From contig NC_068339.1 in assembly GCF_014633365.1 (NCBI RefSeq), positions 14,407,925 to 14,471,924 of the forward strand: 64,000 nucleotides of DNA, given 5' to 3'. The notes under the pieces are model-generated. The model ran no database searches. It saw only the letters and a list, made by a program, of their open reading frames with translations, and was not told where the DNA came from. A program made the translations under genes and the position numbers. This DNA is from Diospyros lotus (Eukaryota > Streptophyta > Magnoliopsida > Ericales > Ebenaceae). This document shows, in pieces, positions 1-11,030 of this stretch. Positions within the stretch are counted from its first letter, which is position 1; every line of letters starts with the position of its first letter.

Positions 1-1042
1 TCTTCTGTCGTTGCTAACGCCATTCCTATCAATGATGACTCTCTTCGTGCCTTTAGCCACCATCGATGACAACTTTGTAGCTTCCGCCATTGCTGCCATC
101 AATTGCTTTCTTCATGCAGCTAATCTTCAAACTTTACTCAGATCCGATAGATCTGCCGAGATTCATATCCAGATTAGGTCCACTCATATTTGATCCATTT
201 AGACCATATCTTGCTCGTTAGTCTATTCAACCTAGATCTTACATATACGTATTTGTCTCTCTTAGATTTGTGGTCCAAATTCACTATCTTGGTATATTTT
301 CTATTAGGCCTTTTCTTTGTGGATCTTTTGATACTATTTAGAGTTATTTAATTTTGGTTATAACAACTTTGAATTATAACATTTCATTGTTGCATAGGAA
401 AATTTAGATTTTGAGGTAAAAATGCGAGCAATTTTGGCACAAATAGGTTTAAATGATACAAGTACTCATGATTTGAATAGATATAAGTACATTAGTGAAC
501 GTGGAGTCATTAAAGTCATTAAACATATGATGAGGCAAATCTTGTTGCCTATACTTCGAGTGTAGCTGAAAATATCAACTGTAGTGAATGTTACGTAGAT
601 ATGGTATTCATCAAGGAGATGAACTCTCCATGTTTTGTTAGAAGAAAGAATTACGAATAGTTTCATATTTGAATTTAGTGTCAAAGTATAACTTGTTATA
701 ATTTTGATTCAGAATTCAAATTTGACCATGATTGTGACTTCATCTACAATTGAAGATTTATATTTTTCATGACTTATCAAGATTTTTATCTTCATGACTC
801 ATATTTTAATCAGAATATAGATTTATACAAATTAATTCTTTTTGAATTTATCTATAGACAAGTTATAGATTTATAAATAGGTACTTTATATTCTAAAATT
901 ATTACAGCAATATCATTATAGTGATATTTTGTTCTCTCTACCTGTAGTTTTTTTCGATTTGAGATTTTCATGTACATCTTTCATGTTCGTTTGTATGTTT
1001 AATAATTTGATTGTAATTTATTTTCGATACTAAATCCTAACA
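1..1042 (+). mobile_element. Decayed, internally deleted Copia-like LTR element, 3' part (copy 1)
   Basis: Bases 1-390 are a pyrimidine-rich untranslated leader with repeated CAGATC words, related to leaders at 21120-21960 and 22249-22676. At about 391-470 a short stretch reads like the start of a Copia gag (ENLDFEVKMRAILAQIG). The rest of gag-pol is missing. Bases 675-693 resemble a degraded Copia polypurine region and are followed directly by an LTR at 694-1042. Membership of Copia is inferred from the gag start and the layout. No functional protein remains. Confidence 0.6.
694..1042 (+). repeat. LTR of Copia-like element (copy 1)
   Basis: The repeat begins TGTTATAA and ends CCTAACA, the TG...CA ends expected of an LTR. 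The same sequence occurs at 28635-28982, and related LTRs lie at 20780-21108 and about 21990-22232. In those two, the 3' end is followed by a primer-binding-like word, which supports the LTR call. Confidence 0.7.
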
Positions 1043-2485
1043 TACAATACATTTCACTAACTAGCATAATAACTCATTTTAGAAATGATCATAAACATTC
1101 TTCCTCACTATAATTATTTAAGGAGAAGGCAAGGTCATCATTTTAATTTTAATTTTAGCGTAATGTATAATATTAAGTTTTATATCTTTTTACTTTGAAT
1201 CATGAGCTTAGATCATCGTGCAAGTAGGGATCGTTGTGCAAGTAAGATAAAAACTAAAGTTTTAAGCTATTAAACTACTATCTTATTAGGTAATGTTGTT
1301 AAAATAAGTAAAATAAATTTTATTAAAATAATTTATTTATAAAATTTAAGATAAGTTATCCAAATGAGAGAAATAATAAATTTATCTTAAAAGTTTAAGA
1401 AAATAAAAATATATAATGTTTTTCAAAAAATTAATAAATATAATAAAAAAATATTTTTACTCAAAATACCTTCTCTATCTACCTTAATAAATATTCATTA
1501 TTCACTATGCCATGTCCCATCAATGTGTAAAGGTGACATGAAATACAATAAGTGGTGTTTGGTGAAGCTTAGCTTTAATATTAAAGCACAAAAGTTAGGT
1601 TGCATCCCTTATTTTTATTAAAAATATAACAATTTAAATTTTTATTGAGACCCTCAATTATTAAGAATTATATACTTTTTTAATTAATTATTCTTTACTC
1701 ATATAATTATGCCATTTTTCATAATAATTATTTAATAAATTAGTGTCTTTTCTAATCATTTTATACATGCATAGCACACTAATAAAATATTAATTAAGCA
1801 CTTAATACTTTTCGTTAACTAATAAGTACAACATCACATTCAATTACTAAACACTTTTTTATCAATGTTTTCAAAACATAACCTAATAAACCACCACAAC
1901 CATAGTATCGACATGATATAATAATATTAAATAGATAATATTTTCTCCAAATTGAGAAAGAATGGGTGGAATAAAAATGCGTGCGTGCACGACTATCTTT
2001 TACATTTTGAGAGTTTCAACGTTAATAACGTTCTTAGAGTTTAAATTTGTCTTTAATTTTATCATCATTTGATAATTAATATTCTTCTATTTCCATCCAT
2101 TTACATTACCATTTTAACTTAGAAGAAGCTGAATTATTTTGAACTATTTTGATATTAATTTCTAATCAACATAAAATTTGTAGAATTAAATATGTAAATT
2201 TATATTTATATATAATTAATGAAATTGAGATTTGTGATGGTTGATCTCAAACCGTCTATGCCTACGTCACAACACAACCAACCGCTAGCAGTTGCCACCT
2301 GTTGGCTGCTGGCAAGTTCGCCGGTGACTCGACACATTGCGCTCTTTTCCATCCGACACCTATCCCACCGCCGTTTCTGCTAATCCTTACCTCCATCCGA
2401 CAAACCCTGAAAGGAAACGAACTAACTCTCCGCCAAAGAGCACCAGACGGATATTGTTCTGTATGCCCTCCAAGTGCTTGTAAAA
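1043..2485. other. AT-rich upstream region of the small gene (copy 1)
   Basis: No open coding region is seen. About 1120-1450 is AT-rich and resembles common plant MITE sequence, without clear ends. From about 2240 the composition becomes GC-richer, as expected for a promoter-proximal region and 5' untranslated sequence of the gene starting at 2486. No clear TATA box could be assigned. Confidence 0.5.
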
Positions 2486-5400
2486 ATGGGTAGAAGAGTG
2501 GATGCGGCACTAGAAGTTCAGAGGAAGAAACTCAAGAAACATGGCAAGAAGAAGAATCCGCTGCTCAAGAAATTCTTTGACTATCTCAAGTCTGATTCCT
2601 ACATGTTTGCTCCCTTGGTTTCTTCTCAACCCTCTGGTTCCTCCTCACCCACAGAGCCAATTTCTACGTTTGCTACAAGTAATCATCTGTGCTTAAAACT
2701 GATACACTTGGTTTTATTGTTGGGCTTTCAAATTAGGGTTTGATGATTGCTTTAGTCAATTGAATGTTTTTCTGTTGTTAGGAGTTGAAACAGAGAGACC
2801 TAGTGGGAAAAACATCAGTATCGTGTAGTACACTTGGTTGTGGGTATTGGGTTTGCATATTAGGGTTTGGAGGCTGCTTTAATTGAATTGAATGTTTTTT
2901 CTGTTGTTTGGAGAGCAATATGTGTGTAAAACACTTGGTGTTGATATTGGGTTTTCATATTAGGGTTTGAAGGTTGCTTTGATTGAATGCTTTCCTGTTG
3001 TTAGGAGATGAAACGGAGAAACCCGGTGGGGAAAACAGCAAGAAATTGCTTAAGAAGGTTAGGGAGTATCTCTTATCTGATTGTTATATGTATGCCCCTT
3101 TGACGGATGCCCAACAATCACAAGGTGTTGATTCTGCCACATCCAGTCCTCCTTGTACGGGTACCAGTTCTTTTGTTTTCTATTTTCTTTTTTTGTTTCT
3201 ACTAGTTTACTGTTATTGCACACGACTAATTGATTAGGTTGTTTTAAATTTTTAATTGCTTCCTTGGTGGGTGTTTGAAGAATTGTCTGTAGACATTATT
3301 TATATAAGGGAGGTTTATTCATATAAATAATTGAAAAGTTATGCATGTATGTTCATAGTGCATCTATTTGTATGATTCATGTTGATGTGCATTCCCTAAA
3401 AGGCCCATTCATAATGCATAAAGCTTTTGGCTCTATGAAGATTAGAGTTGACAAAAAAGATGTATTCTGCATTACCTTCTTATTTATGTAAATCGAAGTT
3501 GTTTTTATAATTTAACCCTGATCACAAAATCATTCTTTGTGTGGGGACAAAATATGTGTTCTACTTTTTTTTTTAATGTGTCCGAGTTTTGCACCTATAG
3601 TCTTGAAATAGACCAACCTTACCCCTAGTTTGACTTTTAAGTAAATCAGATGCAATTATAAATTTATACTCTCAAACGAATATATGATTAATTTTTACTA
3701 AATAGGATATTTTTCTCTCCATCAAAAGTTGATCTCCCACCACTACTTAAAAAAAAAAAAAATGAGTGTTTGTGTTCTACTTTATCATACATAGAATAGT
3801 TGCTAGTCTCCTCTTTTTCTTTCTTCATTCATTTTCCACTAGAGATGAAAAATGGGCCGACCTGGCCCACAACTTGGCTCGACTCGACCCGACCCGATAC
3901 TATAGCAGACGGGTCAGCCTGGCCCACCAGCAAAATGCAAGCTGTGCTGAGCCAGCGATATGTGGCCTGTGGCCCGGCTCAACCCGGCTACCAAAAAATA
4001 AAAAAATATTTAAAAAATTATGTTTGCAATTAGTAATTATAAATATATTTTAAACATAATTTTTAATTTTACACTAAACATAATTTTACAAACATAAAAG
4101 TTACAAGTAAATATTATGTTTGTAAAATTATGTTTACAATAAACATAAAAAAATTATGTTTGTAAGTAAACATTATATTTTAAAAAATTTTGTTGTATTT
4201 GAGAAAAAAAATAAAAAAAATATTTAAAAAATTATATTAAAAAAATTAAAAATAAATAACCCACAGATCAGTCCAAGCAGCCAGGCCCACAGGCTAACCT
4301 GGCTTAGTAGGACCATGGCCCAGCCCAGCATGCTCTAGCCTGGCCCACCTTGACCCACTTATTAAGGGTTAGAGAGTTGTGTCGGGCCCCAATTTTCATT
4401 GTCCCAACTCGGCCTAGTCTGGTCCGTCTCTCTCGCAGGCTAAATTTGACCCAACCTGCCAAATAGGTGGGCGAAGCGGGAGGCAAGCTGGTTCAGCCCA
4501 CCTATTCTTAATCTTTATTTTTCACCTCTTCCAAAATCTAGAATGATTGGCTTTGGCTTCTTTCTCCTTACATGGATGGGTTGAAAGACCAAACCTCAAA
4601 CTGTAAAGAGTATAATAACACTTACATTAGTTGGATTCACCAATGAAAAGCACAAATAACAAGATAGATTGAACTTTTAGGGTTTGAAACTTGAACTGTT
4701 GGGGCTTAGTCAAGTGAAGCTCATTCTTTATCTAATTAGAAGTGATTTTGATGCTCTAATGGGCATAGCATAATTGGTATTTGGGTAGTAAATTACAAAT
4801 AAAAATGCAAGTTAAAGTAGTTACGATGTGAAAGAGAGTAATTCATTGTAATATATATATTGCACTTTTTTATAGGAGATTGTCATGTACCATAATTTAT
4901 TCTTTTCACGCGCGTGCGTGAGTTAATGTGAGGGTTTTAAAGTGAAAATTTCATGTACTGCAGACAAGAAGTGACTTTGACCCCTTTTATAGCTTCGAAC
5001 CTCAAATTCAGAATAGCCATTGGAGGCCAGCTAGTTTCTTTATTCTGCAAGATCTTCTGAAGATATTCGCCCTTCCCAACAAAACATGTTGACTCATTAT
5101 ATATCCTGTCTGACATTGAACAGTCTCGACACAAGTGTACGAAATGACTGTGTGGACTTAATTCATCTCAACTAGGCATTTAAGTGTCAAGTCATTTGTC
5201 AGAAGCTGTCACAGTGCAATCATACCTGGAAAAAGAAAACAAAAAAACTCTAGAACACCTAAAAACACTACAGTTCAATTCCATCCAGAATTGAAATAAT
5301 ATACGTGTAAAAAGTAGAATAATCAAGTCATGAGTTTCGCTGTGACTTGACCGTGAGGTTTTTACAGCCAAAATAACTTAGATTAATAATCATATACAAT

Positions 5401-6411
5401 TCTTAAAATACAATAAACTTCTTGTTATCATCAAACTCAATATTTAAAGCACCTTCTGAATCCTTGGGTCTTACATTGGTTCTGCTACATACTTACATTG
5501 ATGAAACGGTCCACTATTGGAATGAGGCTTTGAGGACACCATTGTTTTGGCTTAACAGTTTATGCAAGAATGTAAGATATATTATCCGGCATAAAAAGTC
5601 AATGAAAACCATCTTCTTTTATTTTGACAGATCTTTCTTTCAATACTTGCAAATGCATTATTATGTTTTTAAGTTAACTAGAGCATTAGATATGGTGCAT
5701 GTAGCTTACAGCTTGACCATTTGTGTTAGTCATGTCTATGCTTTTATTGTTCTTGCTTCTTCCTCATATACGAGGTCAGTGTTCAATACAGCTTTGTAGC
5801 GTTCTTGTATGGCTCATAAGTTTTTGAATATTGAAATTGCCAAACAGGGTGCGTATGAGTCCTTATGGTTGAACCTTGTGTATTTTATACAATGATTCTC
5901 AATTCAGGGCCAGTTTGGCGTCCGAAAAGGGTCGCTACAGCATTTCCAATAAGAGAAGTACCTAAGGAAACCAAGCAGCCTACAGAACAGACAGTAATGT
6001 TAACTGGAAAAGACCAACGCACGGACAGGTCTCCTGTTAAGAAAACCACTCTAGTTCGCCAAACACGGCAAGAAACAGTCAAGCATGTAGTTCATCGTCA
6101 ATGTCGCTCTTCATCCATACCAGGTCACTACTTTCTTTTCATAATCTTGCTGTGTTAGTCTAATTGTACAGGTCTAACAAATAGTATGAACTCCATGCAT
6201 TCATTGTATAGCTCCTATTATAAAGGTCTTTTATTTATACTCTGCTTCATTAAGAACCTGGAGTAGTCTTCCCATGAAACAAGACAACGTTGAACAACCA
6301 GATTATTATTGGAGGAAGTTTGGCTGGAAACTTGACGACTCACTGACATTTTCACTTTGCACAGGCAAAGGGATGCTTGAAACAGACCAAAGGAAGGTGA
6401 CGGTGGAGTGA
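2486..6411 (+). CDS. Unrecognised lysine-rich plant protein of about 203 residues, copy 1
   Basis: Coding parts are 2486-2678, 3005-3160, 5908-6123 and 6365-6411. All three introns are phase 1 with GT-AG ends, and the total of 612 bases gives 203 residues and a stop. The N terminus has a basic, nuclear-signal-like run (KKLKKHGKKK). A module appears twice: about residues 24-46 (LLKKFFDYLKSDSYMFAPL) and about 75-99 (LLKKVREYLLSDCYMYAPL), each in its own exon. The rest is Ser/Thr/Lys/Arg-rich with no membrane segment. I do not recognise the family and assign no function. The exon model is inferred from splice signals and phase. It is supported by a second copy at 30439 with only two residue differences. 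A further exon in the long third intron cannot be excluded. Confidence 0.65.
2704..3040 (+). repeat. Three tandem copies of an intron-end/exon-start block
   Basis: Blocks starting near 2704, 2830 and 2931 share ACACTTGG, an ATTAGGGTTTG core, a TTGAATGTTTT-like run and a splice-acceptor-like TTGTTAGGAG. The third block supplies the real acceptor before 3005. The first also has a good acceptor (exon-like from about 2783), but using it in the correct phase reads into a TAG after 15 codons. The second has lost the AG (TTTGGAG). The same arrangement is present in copy 2 at about 30657-30990. Confidence 0.75.
3842..4528. mobile_element. Non-autonomous hAT-like element in intron 3 of the small gene (copy 1)
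   Basis: Terminal inverted repeats are GAGATGAAAAAT at the left and ATTTTTCACCTC at the right. The flanking 8-mers TTCCACTA (3834-3841) and TTCCAAAA (4529-4536) match at six of eight positions, compatible with an old hAT target duplication. The ends are rich in GGCCC/GGGCC words and the middle consists of short repeats of ATTATGTTTGTAA type. No transposase is present. The hAT assignment is inferred from the 8-bp flank and the termini. Confidence 0.6.
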
Positions 6412-6588
6412 ACGACTTCTGGTAGAACTGACCTGTCTATGCTGTGAATTCGGTTGCTCGACTCTCTCTTTTTTTTTCCTTCTTTGCTTTTTAGCTGTTA
6501 CTGTAGAACCCACGGGGTACATTAATTCTTATCCTTTTCTTTTTACGTTCACGTTCTTATAGATTATGATACGAATTATGTAATAATT
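6412..6588. other. 3' untranslated region of the small gene and spacer (copy 1)
   Basis: This lies between the stop codon and the gypsy LTR. It contains a pyrimidine tract near 6465-6490 and no coding signal. The gypsy insertion sits only 177 bases past the stop codon and may supply or disturb transcript termination. Confidence 0.4.
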
Positions 6589-6978
6589 TGTCACGGAACC
6601 AAGGCCGGCCAAGGCCAATTTTACTGGGAATTTATTTACTTTTGCTATTTCTCTTTATTATTCAATTATAATTCTCTTTTTCCAACTATTAGTTAGAGAG
6701 AATGTCCAGCTATAATGGTAACTAGGATAAGACAAAATAGTTGATTATGAGGGTTGTGATCTGATGAGGCAGCACCCTAGGATAGCTATATAAGTTCAAT
6801 CTATTTTTGTAAGACATCATTGATTATCAAAGAAAGAATACAAATCTGATTTTCTCTCAACGTCTCTCACTCACTCTCTCTCGCTCTCTCTTTATTTCTT
6901 CCCTCGGTTCTTTAGCTACCTCACTCAAAACACATTGAACCAGGAGGCTGATTAGCGCCACATTCCATAACTGTGACA
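6589..6978 (+). repeat. 5' LTR of gypsy element (copy 1)
   Basis: The LTR begins TGTCACGG and ends CTGTGACA, giving the inverted TGTCAC/GTGACA ends. A CT-rich tract lies near 6866-6900. Matching copies are at 34593-34977 and, more diverged, at 45966-46333. Confidence 0.9.
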
Positions 6979-6980
6979 TT

Positions 6981-6992
6981 TGGTATCAAAGT
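6981..6992 (+). promoter_or_regulatory. Primer-binding site of gypsy element (copy 1)
   Basis: TGGTATCAAAGT lies two bases after the LTR. It matches the plant initiator-Met tRNA primer site TGGTATCAGAGC except at two positions. Confidence 0.8.
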
Positions 6993-7027
6993 CTCGATGC
7001 TGGAAAGGATTATTTAGGTCGCAGAAG

Positions 7028-9406
7028 ATGGTCGAAGAAACACACATGAAGAACATGGAGTCGCAGCTCCAACAACTCAACTCGACAGTGGGAGAATTTC
7101 AGGATCGGGTGGATTGCTTAGAAGTCAGCAACCAAAAAAATCATGATGCGATCATGACAGTGGATTGCAAGATGGAAGGAAGACTTAACCGAATGAGAGA
7201 TGATATCAACCAAATGAGGGGGAGATGGGTAATCAGCTTTAACAGTTTATGTTGATGTTTACCTGCCAAAATCAGGTTAGGTTGTCTCCCAACTTTCCTC
7301 GTAGGGATAGGAACGACCCTATTTTACAGAATGAGAGAATGAATCAAGAAAATAGAGCCCATGAGATTGTTGTTGAGCAAGGAGATTGTTAGGTGAGGAA
7401 CGAGAGGACCAAACCATTCCTCCCCCACAGGGGTTTCCCATGGCCCCGAATGGAGATACTCGTGTTTCGAAGAGACTAATCCTAGGTGGTGGATTAGGAA
7501 GTGTGAGCAGATGTTCGAATGGTATAATGTACCAGCAAAAAGAAGGGTGGCCTTAGCTATCGCTTACTCTGACGATATGGTGGATGCATGGTTCCAAGGG
7601 TGGACCTGAATGAGGGAGAAATTATATTTGGAGGAAATTTCAGAAAAGCTTTGTGAAAGGTTCGAGGAAATGACCATGTTGGATACTATAGAGGAATTCA
7701 ATAAGTTACGACAAGCGGGGAATGTGGGGTCTTACTTGAGACGTTTTGAAGAGTTGAGGTCATTGATGAGTAACAATGACCCCCACCTGTCGGAAGCTTA
7801 CTTTGTTTCTAGCTTCCTTAGCGACTTCAATGAGGATTTGCGACTGATGGTGAAAATGATAAGGCCTCGGACAGTGAAACAAGCTGCGAAGAGTGCCAAG
7901 TTGCAGGAGCTAGTGGTTGAAACCCTTATGAAGAAGCAAATATAGCAACAGAAAGTGACATCCGAGGGAAATTGGCAACAAAGGGACTTATAGAGACTCG
8001 ACGAAAGGAAATATAGAGGGGAGAAATGTTAGGGGCCCATATCAAGGGGGACGGATGGAGGAGACTACGAGGCTACCGACGTATGTTATAGGTGCAGTGA
8101 TAGGTACTATTATGGGCACCAATGCAAACGCCAACTGTTACTGCTAGAAGGAGATAGGGATGGTGAACTGGAGGTGGAAGAAGTAGAAGAATTTAGGGAA
8201 ATTAGGGGGGAGAATGAGGAGAAAATATCCCTCCATGCCCTTAAGGGGATCACCAACAACAAGATAATTAAGGTTGAAGGGAAGGTGAAGGAAGGCAGCT
8301 TGTCAATTTTGATTGACAGTGGGAGCACCCATAGTTTCCTTGACAATAGCACCACTATGAAGCTAAAGTGCCAACTCATTGGGACACCGCCCTTGAGTGT
8401 GGTAGTTGCTAATGGAAATCGAGTGTTGAGCAATTCTGCTTGCCTGGGTTTCATATGGGAAATGCAAGAAGAAAAATTTGAGGAAGACCTTAGGTTGTTA
8501 CAGCTATGAGGGTGTGATGTGGTGTTAGGAGTGGATTGGATGAAGGGGATGAGTCCCATAAGCTTTGATTTCAACCAAATGGAAGTCTCATTTGAAAAAG
8601 AAGGGAAGAAGATGACGTTTACCAGTGCGCAAAAGGTTGCGACTTGCAAGATGATTACGGGTAAGAGGCTGCAAAGGGTCCTCATGAGCAAATGGAGTCA
8701 GTTCACACAGCTATTTTCCATTATGGAAGTGGAGGAGAATCCAAATGGGAAGGGCAGGGCGAGCTACAACTCACTGTCAGCCACTAGTAAAAAAGTGCCG
8801 ACCAAGTATACACACTCCTTTATTGATGAACTGTTGGCAAACTTTAAGAACCTCTTTGTGGAACCAAAGACCCTTCCTCCTAACCGAACTTTGGACCATG
8901 TCATTAACCTAAAATCGAATGTAGAGCCAATCAATGTCAGGTCATACCGTTATGCCCTTATCCAAAAAATTGAAATCAAAAGGATAGTAAAAGAGATAAT
9001 GAGCCAATCCTTCATTAGACCAAACCAAAGCCCCTTTGCTCCCCCGTCCTATTAGTAAAGAAAAAAGATAGCACTTGGCGCTTTTGTGTAGATTATCGCC
9101 AACTTAACTCTCTAACCATCAAAGATAAGTTTTCCATACCCCTTGTTGAAGACCTTATGGTGAGCTACACCAAGCCAAGTTCTTTTCCAAGCTGGATTTG
9201 CGCTCGGACTATCACCAAATAAGGATGAAGCCCGAGGACACCCACAAACACGCCTTCCGAACACACCATGGTCATTTTGAGTTCTTGGTGATGCCCTTTG
9301 GGGTCACCAACGCCCAGCCACTTTCCAATCTCTAATATACTAGATATTTGAACTCTATCTAAGAAAGTTCCATCCTTGTATATAGCTCCATTTTAGACCA
9401 ACATCT
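7028..9406 (+). pseudogene. Gypsy gag-protease-RT remnant (copy 1)
   Basis: The reading starts with a coiled-coil-like Gag N terminus. It continues through a capsid region with the motif WWIRKCEQMFEWYNVP (seen cleanly in copy 2) and the decayed stretch around 8085-8130. The retropepsin motif LIDSGSTHSFLD is at about 8310-8345. Reverse transcriptase follows, with [13 protein letters not shown] near 9080-9120 and [10 protein letters not shown] near 9292-9320. Several stops interrupt it, including those ending readings near 7253, 7944 and 8508, and frames change. Sequence past 9320 still aligns in type with RT but is degraded before the gap. It cannot encode a working polyprotein. Confidence 0.88.
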
Positions 9407-9506
9407 NNNNNNNNNNNNNNNNNNNNNNNNNNNNNNNNNNNNNNNNNNNNNNNNNNNNNNNNNNNNNNNNNNNNNNNNNNNNNNNNNNNNNNNNNNNNNN
9501 NNNNNN
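9407..9506. other. Assembly gap of exactly 100 N
   Basis: One hundred consecutive N, a common placeholder for a scaffold join of unknown size. It falls inside the gypsy reverse transcriptase. The following sequence starts with a T run and does not continue the gypsy element. Confidence 1.
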
Positions 9507-10303
9507 TTTTTTTTAACTTAAACTACGTTTTGAAATTTAGCTTGGAGATTGCTTTGATGGTCATCTTCTATCCAGATTGGTTTTTTCATGGGTTGCTTAT
9601 CTTCAGATGTTTCAGAAATTGTTATCTGCTTGCAATCCAAACTCTTCGTATAGGGGGATGTTGTTTGGAGTCAATTCGTGCATTAATCGATATTTAAATT
9701 CTAATGTAACTAGTGGCATGACAACTTATTCTATATGTGAATTTTTCAATTTTTTTTTTTTTAGATTTTATCAGTATGGTTTGAAGTCGATATTGTTCTT
9801 TAGATATATCACACTGGCATTGTTGTAACATATATATCAAGATACAATTTGATCTTCTAACGAGTTTGTAGGTAATGTAGAAGCACGTGCCAAGTTTGAA
9901 TGACAGCAGTAGCAAAGATGGCCTTGACATTAATTGAGAGGCAATACTAGTTTAGCTATAATGGTTAGTTGTAAGTAATTAATGTATAAGATAAAGTATC
10001 ATCAACAATTAATATAATTGACCTTTTAGTCCTCTTGAATAGCGAATGCGTATAGATTCCATGATCTTTTTAGTTATTTCATAATTTTTTTTTACTGAAA
10101 TATAAATTAAGAACAAATTAAAAAGTTTTTGTACCCATTATAATTAGCAGGCAAGTTTAGAAGCAGCCAACTGTCACGGGCACGTTAGAGAGAAGTAAGC
10201 CAACTGTCGTTTCCGACGTCTCATAATTAATTATTTTGACTCTCTATTGCTTTCAACAGCAAAGAAGCAAGTTGTTGACGGAGATTTGAAAACATGTCAA
10301 GTG
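9507..10303. other. Intergenic sequence without recognised gene
   Basis: 9507-9830 is of moderate composition with open stretches on both strands, interrupted by T runs. No domain was recognised and no consistent exon structure is visible. It could be the end of an unknown transcript cut by the gap. 9930-10300 is AT-rich. Confidence 0.4.
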
Positions 10304-10437
10304 CGGGTGTGGAGGACGGGCTTAAAAGTCAAACAAAGTGAGGTGATGGGCAAGGTGGGCGGGCTTAAAGTGAGGTGATAGGCAAGCGGGTGTGGAGGGC
10401 GGGCTTAAAGGTCAAACAAAGTGAGGTGATAGGCAAG
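10304..10437. repeat. Short tandem repeat, three imperfect units
   Basis: Three units contain GGGCGGGCTTAAAG followed by AGTGAGGTGATAGGCAAG. The middle one lacks the GTCAAACAA segment. The unit is about 33-53 bases. Confidence 0.8.
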
Positions 10438-10696
10438 CGAGCAAGCAAGATATATTGGTATGCATATAGCAAGAAATTAGGATAATAATAAATTAGAATC
10501 ATGATAGACTTATATTATTTTTATATATTTTGAGTTACACAAAGAGATAATATGACTAAAATATCCCTCGTCTCTATGCGTCTCACGCGTCTCTATGCAC
10601 CTCATGAGAGTATTTTTTATCATTGGTACACCTATGTATAGTTCAAGATGTATACAAAAATGTACCAATAATATTATCAATCACAATATACTAAGA

Positions 10697-11030
10697 AAGC
10701 GTTTGTTAATCAAGATATGAGATGAAAAAGTCAAGATATGAAATGTATTCTGAACTTCTATTCTTTTTAATATATTTGTTAAGTTTATTTGACAATTTTT
10801 GAAAAAAATAATTAATGACCTCTTATCTTAATATTTCAATATATGCTTATACTCTCTCCTCTCAAGATATAAACTTATTTTGGTCTTTATAGATAAGAAA
10901 AAAAATGACATTTGTGTTCTCCAGTGCATTTTTAAAAAATTTAACAAACAACTTGATAAAAAATATTAGAATACTTCACAACTTTATCTTAACTATTTTA
11001 TATCTTGATCCGAATAATTATTTTTAGACT
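10697..11030. mobile_element. Possible MITE-like AT-rich element
   Basis: The left part reads GTTTGTTAATCAAGATATGAGATG. The right part contains the inverted word ATATCTTGAT near 10999-11010, with AACAAAC words in between. The ends and the target duplication are not clear. Related words appear at 11690-11930, suggesting a dispersed family. Confidence 0.3.

Larger units (their letters stand above)
1..9406. repeat. Large duplicated segment, copy 1
   Basis: The whole stretch is repeated almost base for base from position 27941 onward: Copia-like fragment, small gene, hAT-like element and gypsy 5' half appear in the same order and orientation. Differences are scattered single bases and short indels. 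Equivalent landmarks are 694/28635 (LTR start), 2486/30439 (gene start), 3842/31776 (hAT-like element) and 6589/34593 (gypsy LTR). The left end lies outside the window and the right end is hidden by the assembly gap, so the true length is unknown. It is either a recent segmental duplication or two haplotypes placed in tandem. Confidence 0.95.
6589..9406 (+). mobile_element. Ty3/gypsy retrotransposon, 5' half, decayed (copy 1)
   Basis: The element comprises a 390-bp LTR (6589-6978), a primer-binding site, decayed gag, protease and the first part of reverse transcriptase, then is cut by the assembly gap. The five bases before the LTR are TAATT, the same target site that brackets the second copy at 34588 and 46334. 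Copy 2 carries a chromodomain-like integrase tail at 45782-45936, so the family is probably a chromovirus. The two gypsy 5' ends are part of the duplicated segment, not independent insertions. Confidence 0.9.

Noticed and set aside
5422..5799. 125-codon open stretch in intron 3 of the small gene as an extra exon
   Set aside because: Copy 2 breaks the frame in the same region by small indels (near 33543 and 33735), which would not be expected for a coding exon when the called exons are preserved.
8110..8691. Long open stretch of 193 codons on the minus strand
   Set aside because: It is the antisense shadow of the gypsy protease region, with low-complexity Ser/Pro composition. The same shadow recurs at 36110-36574.
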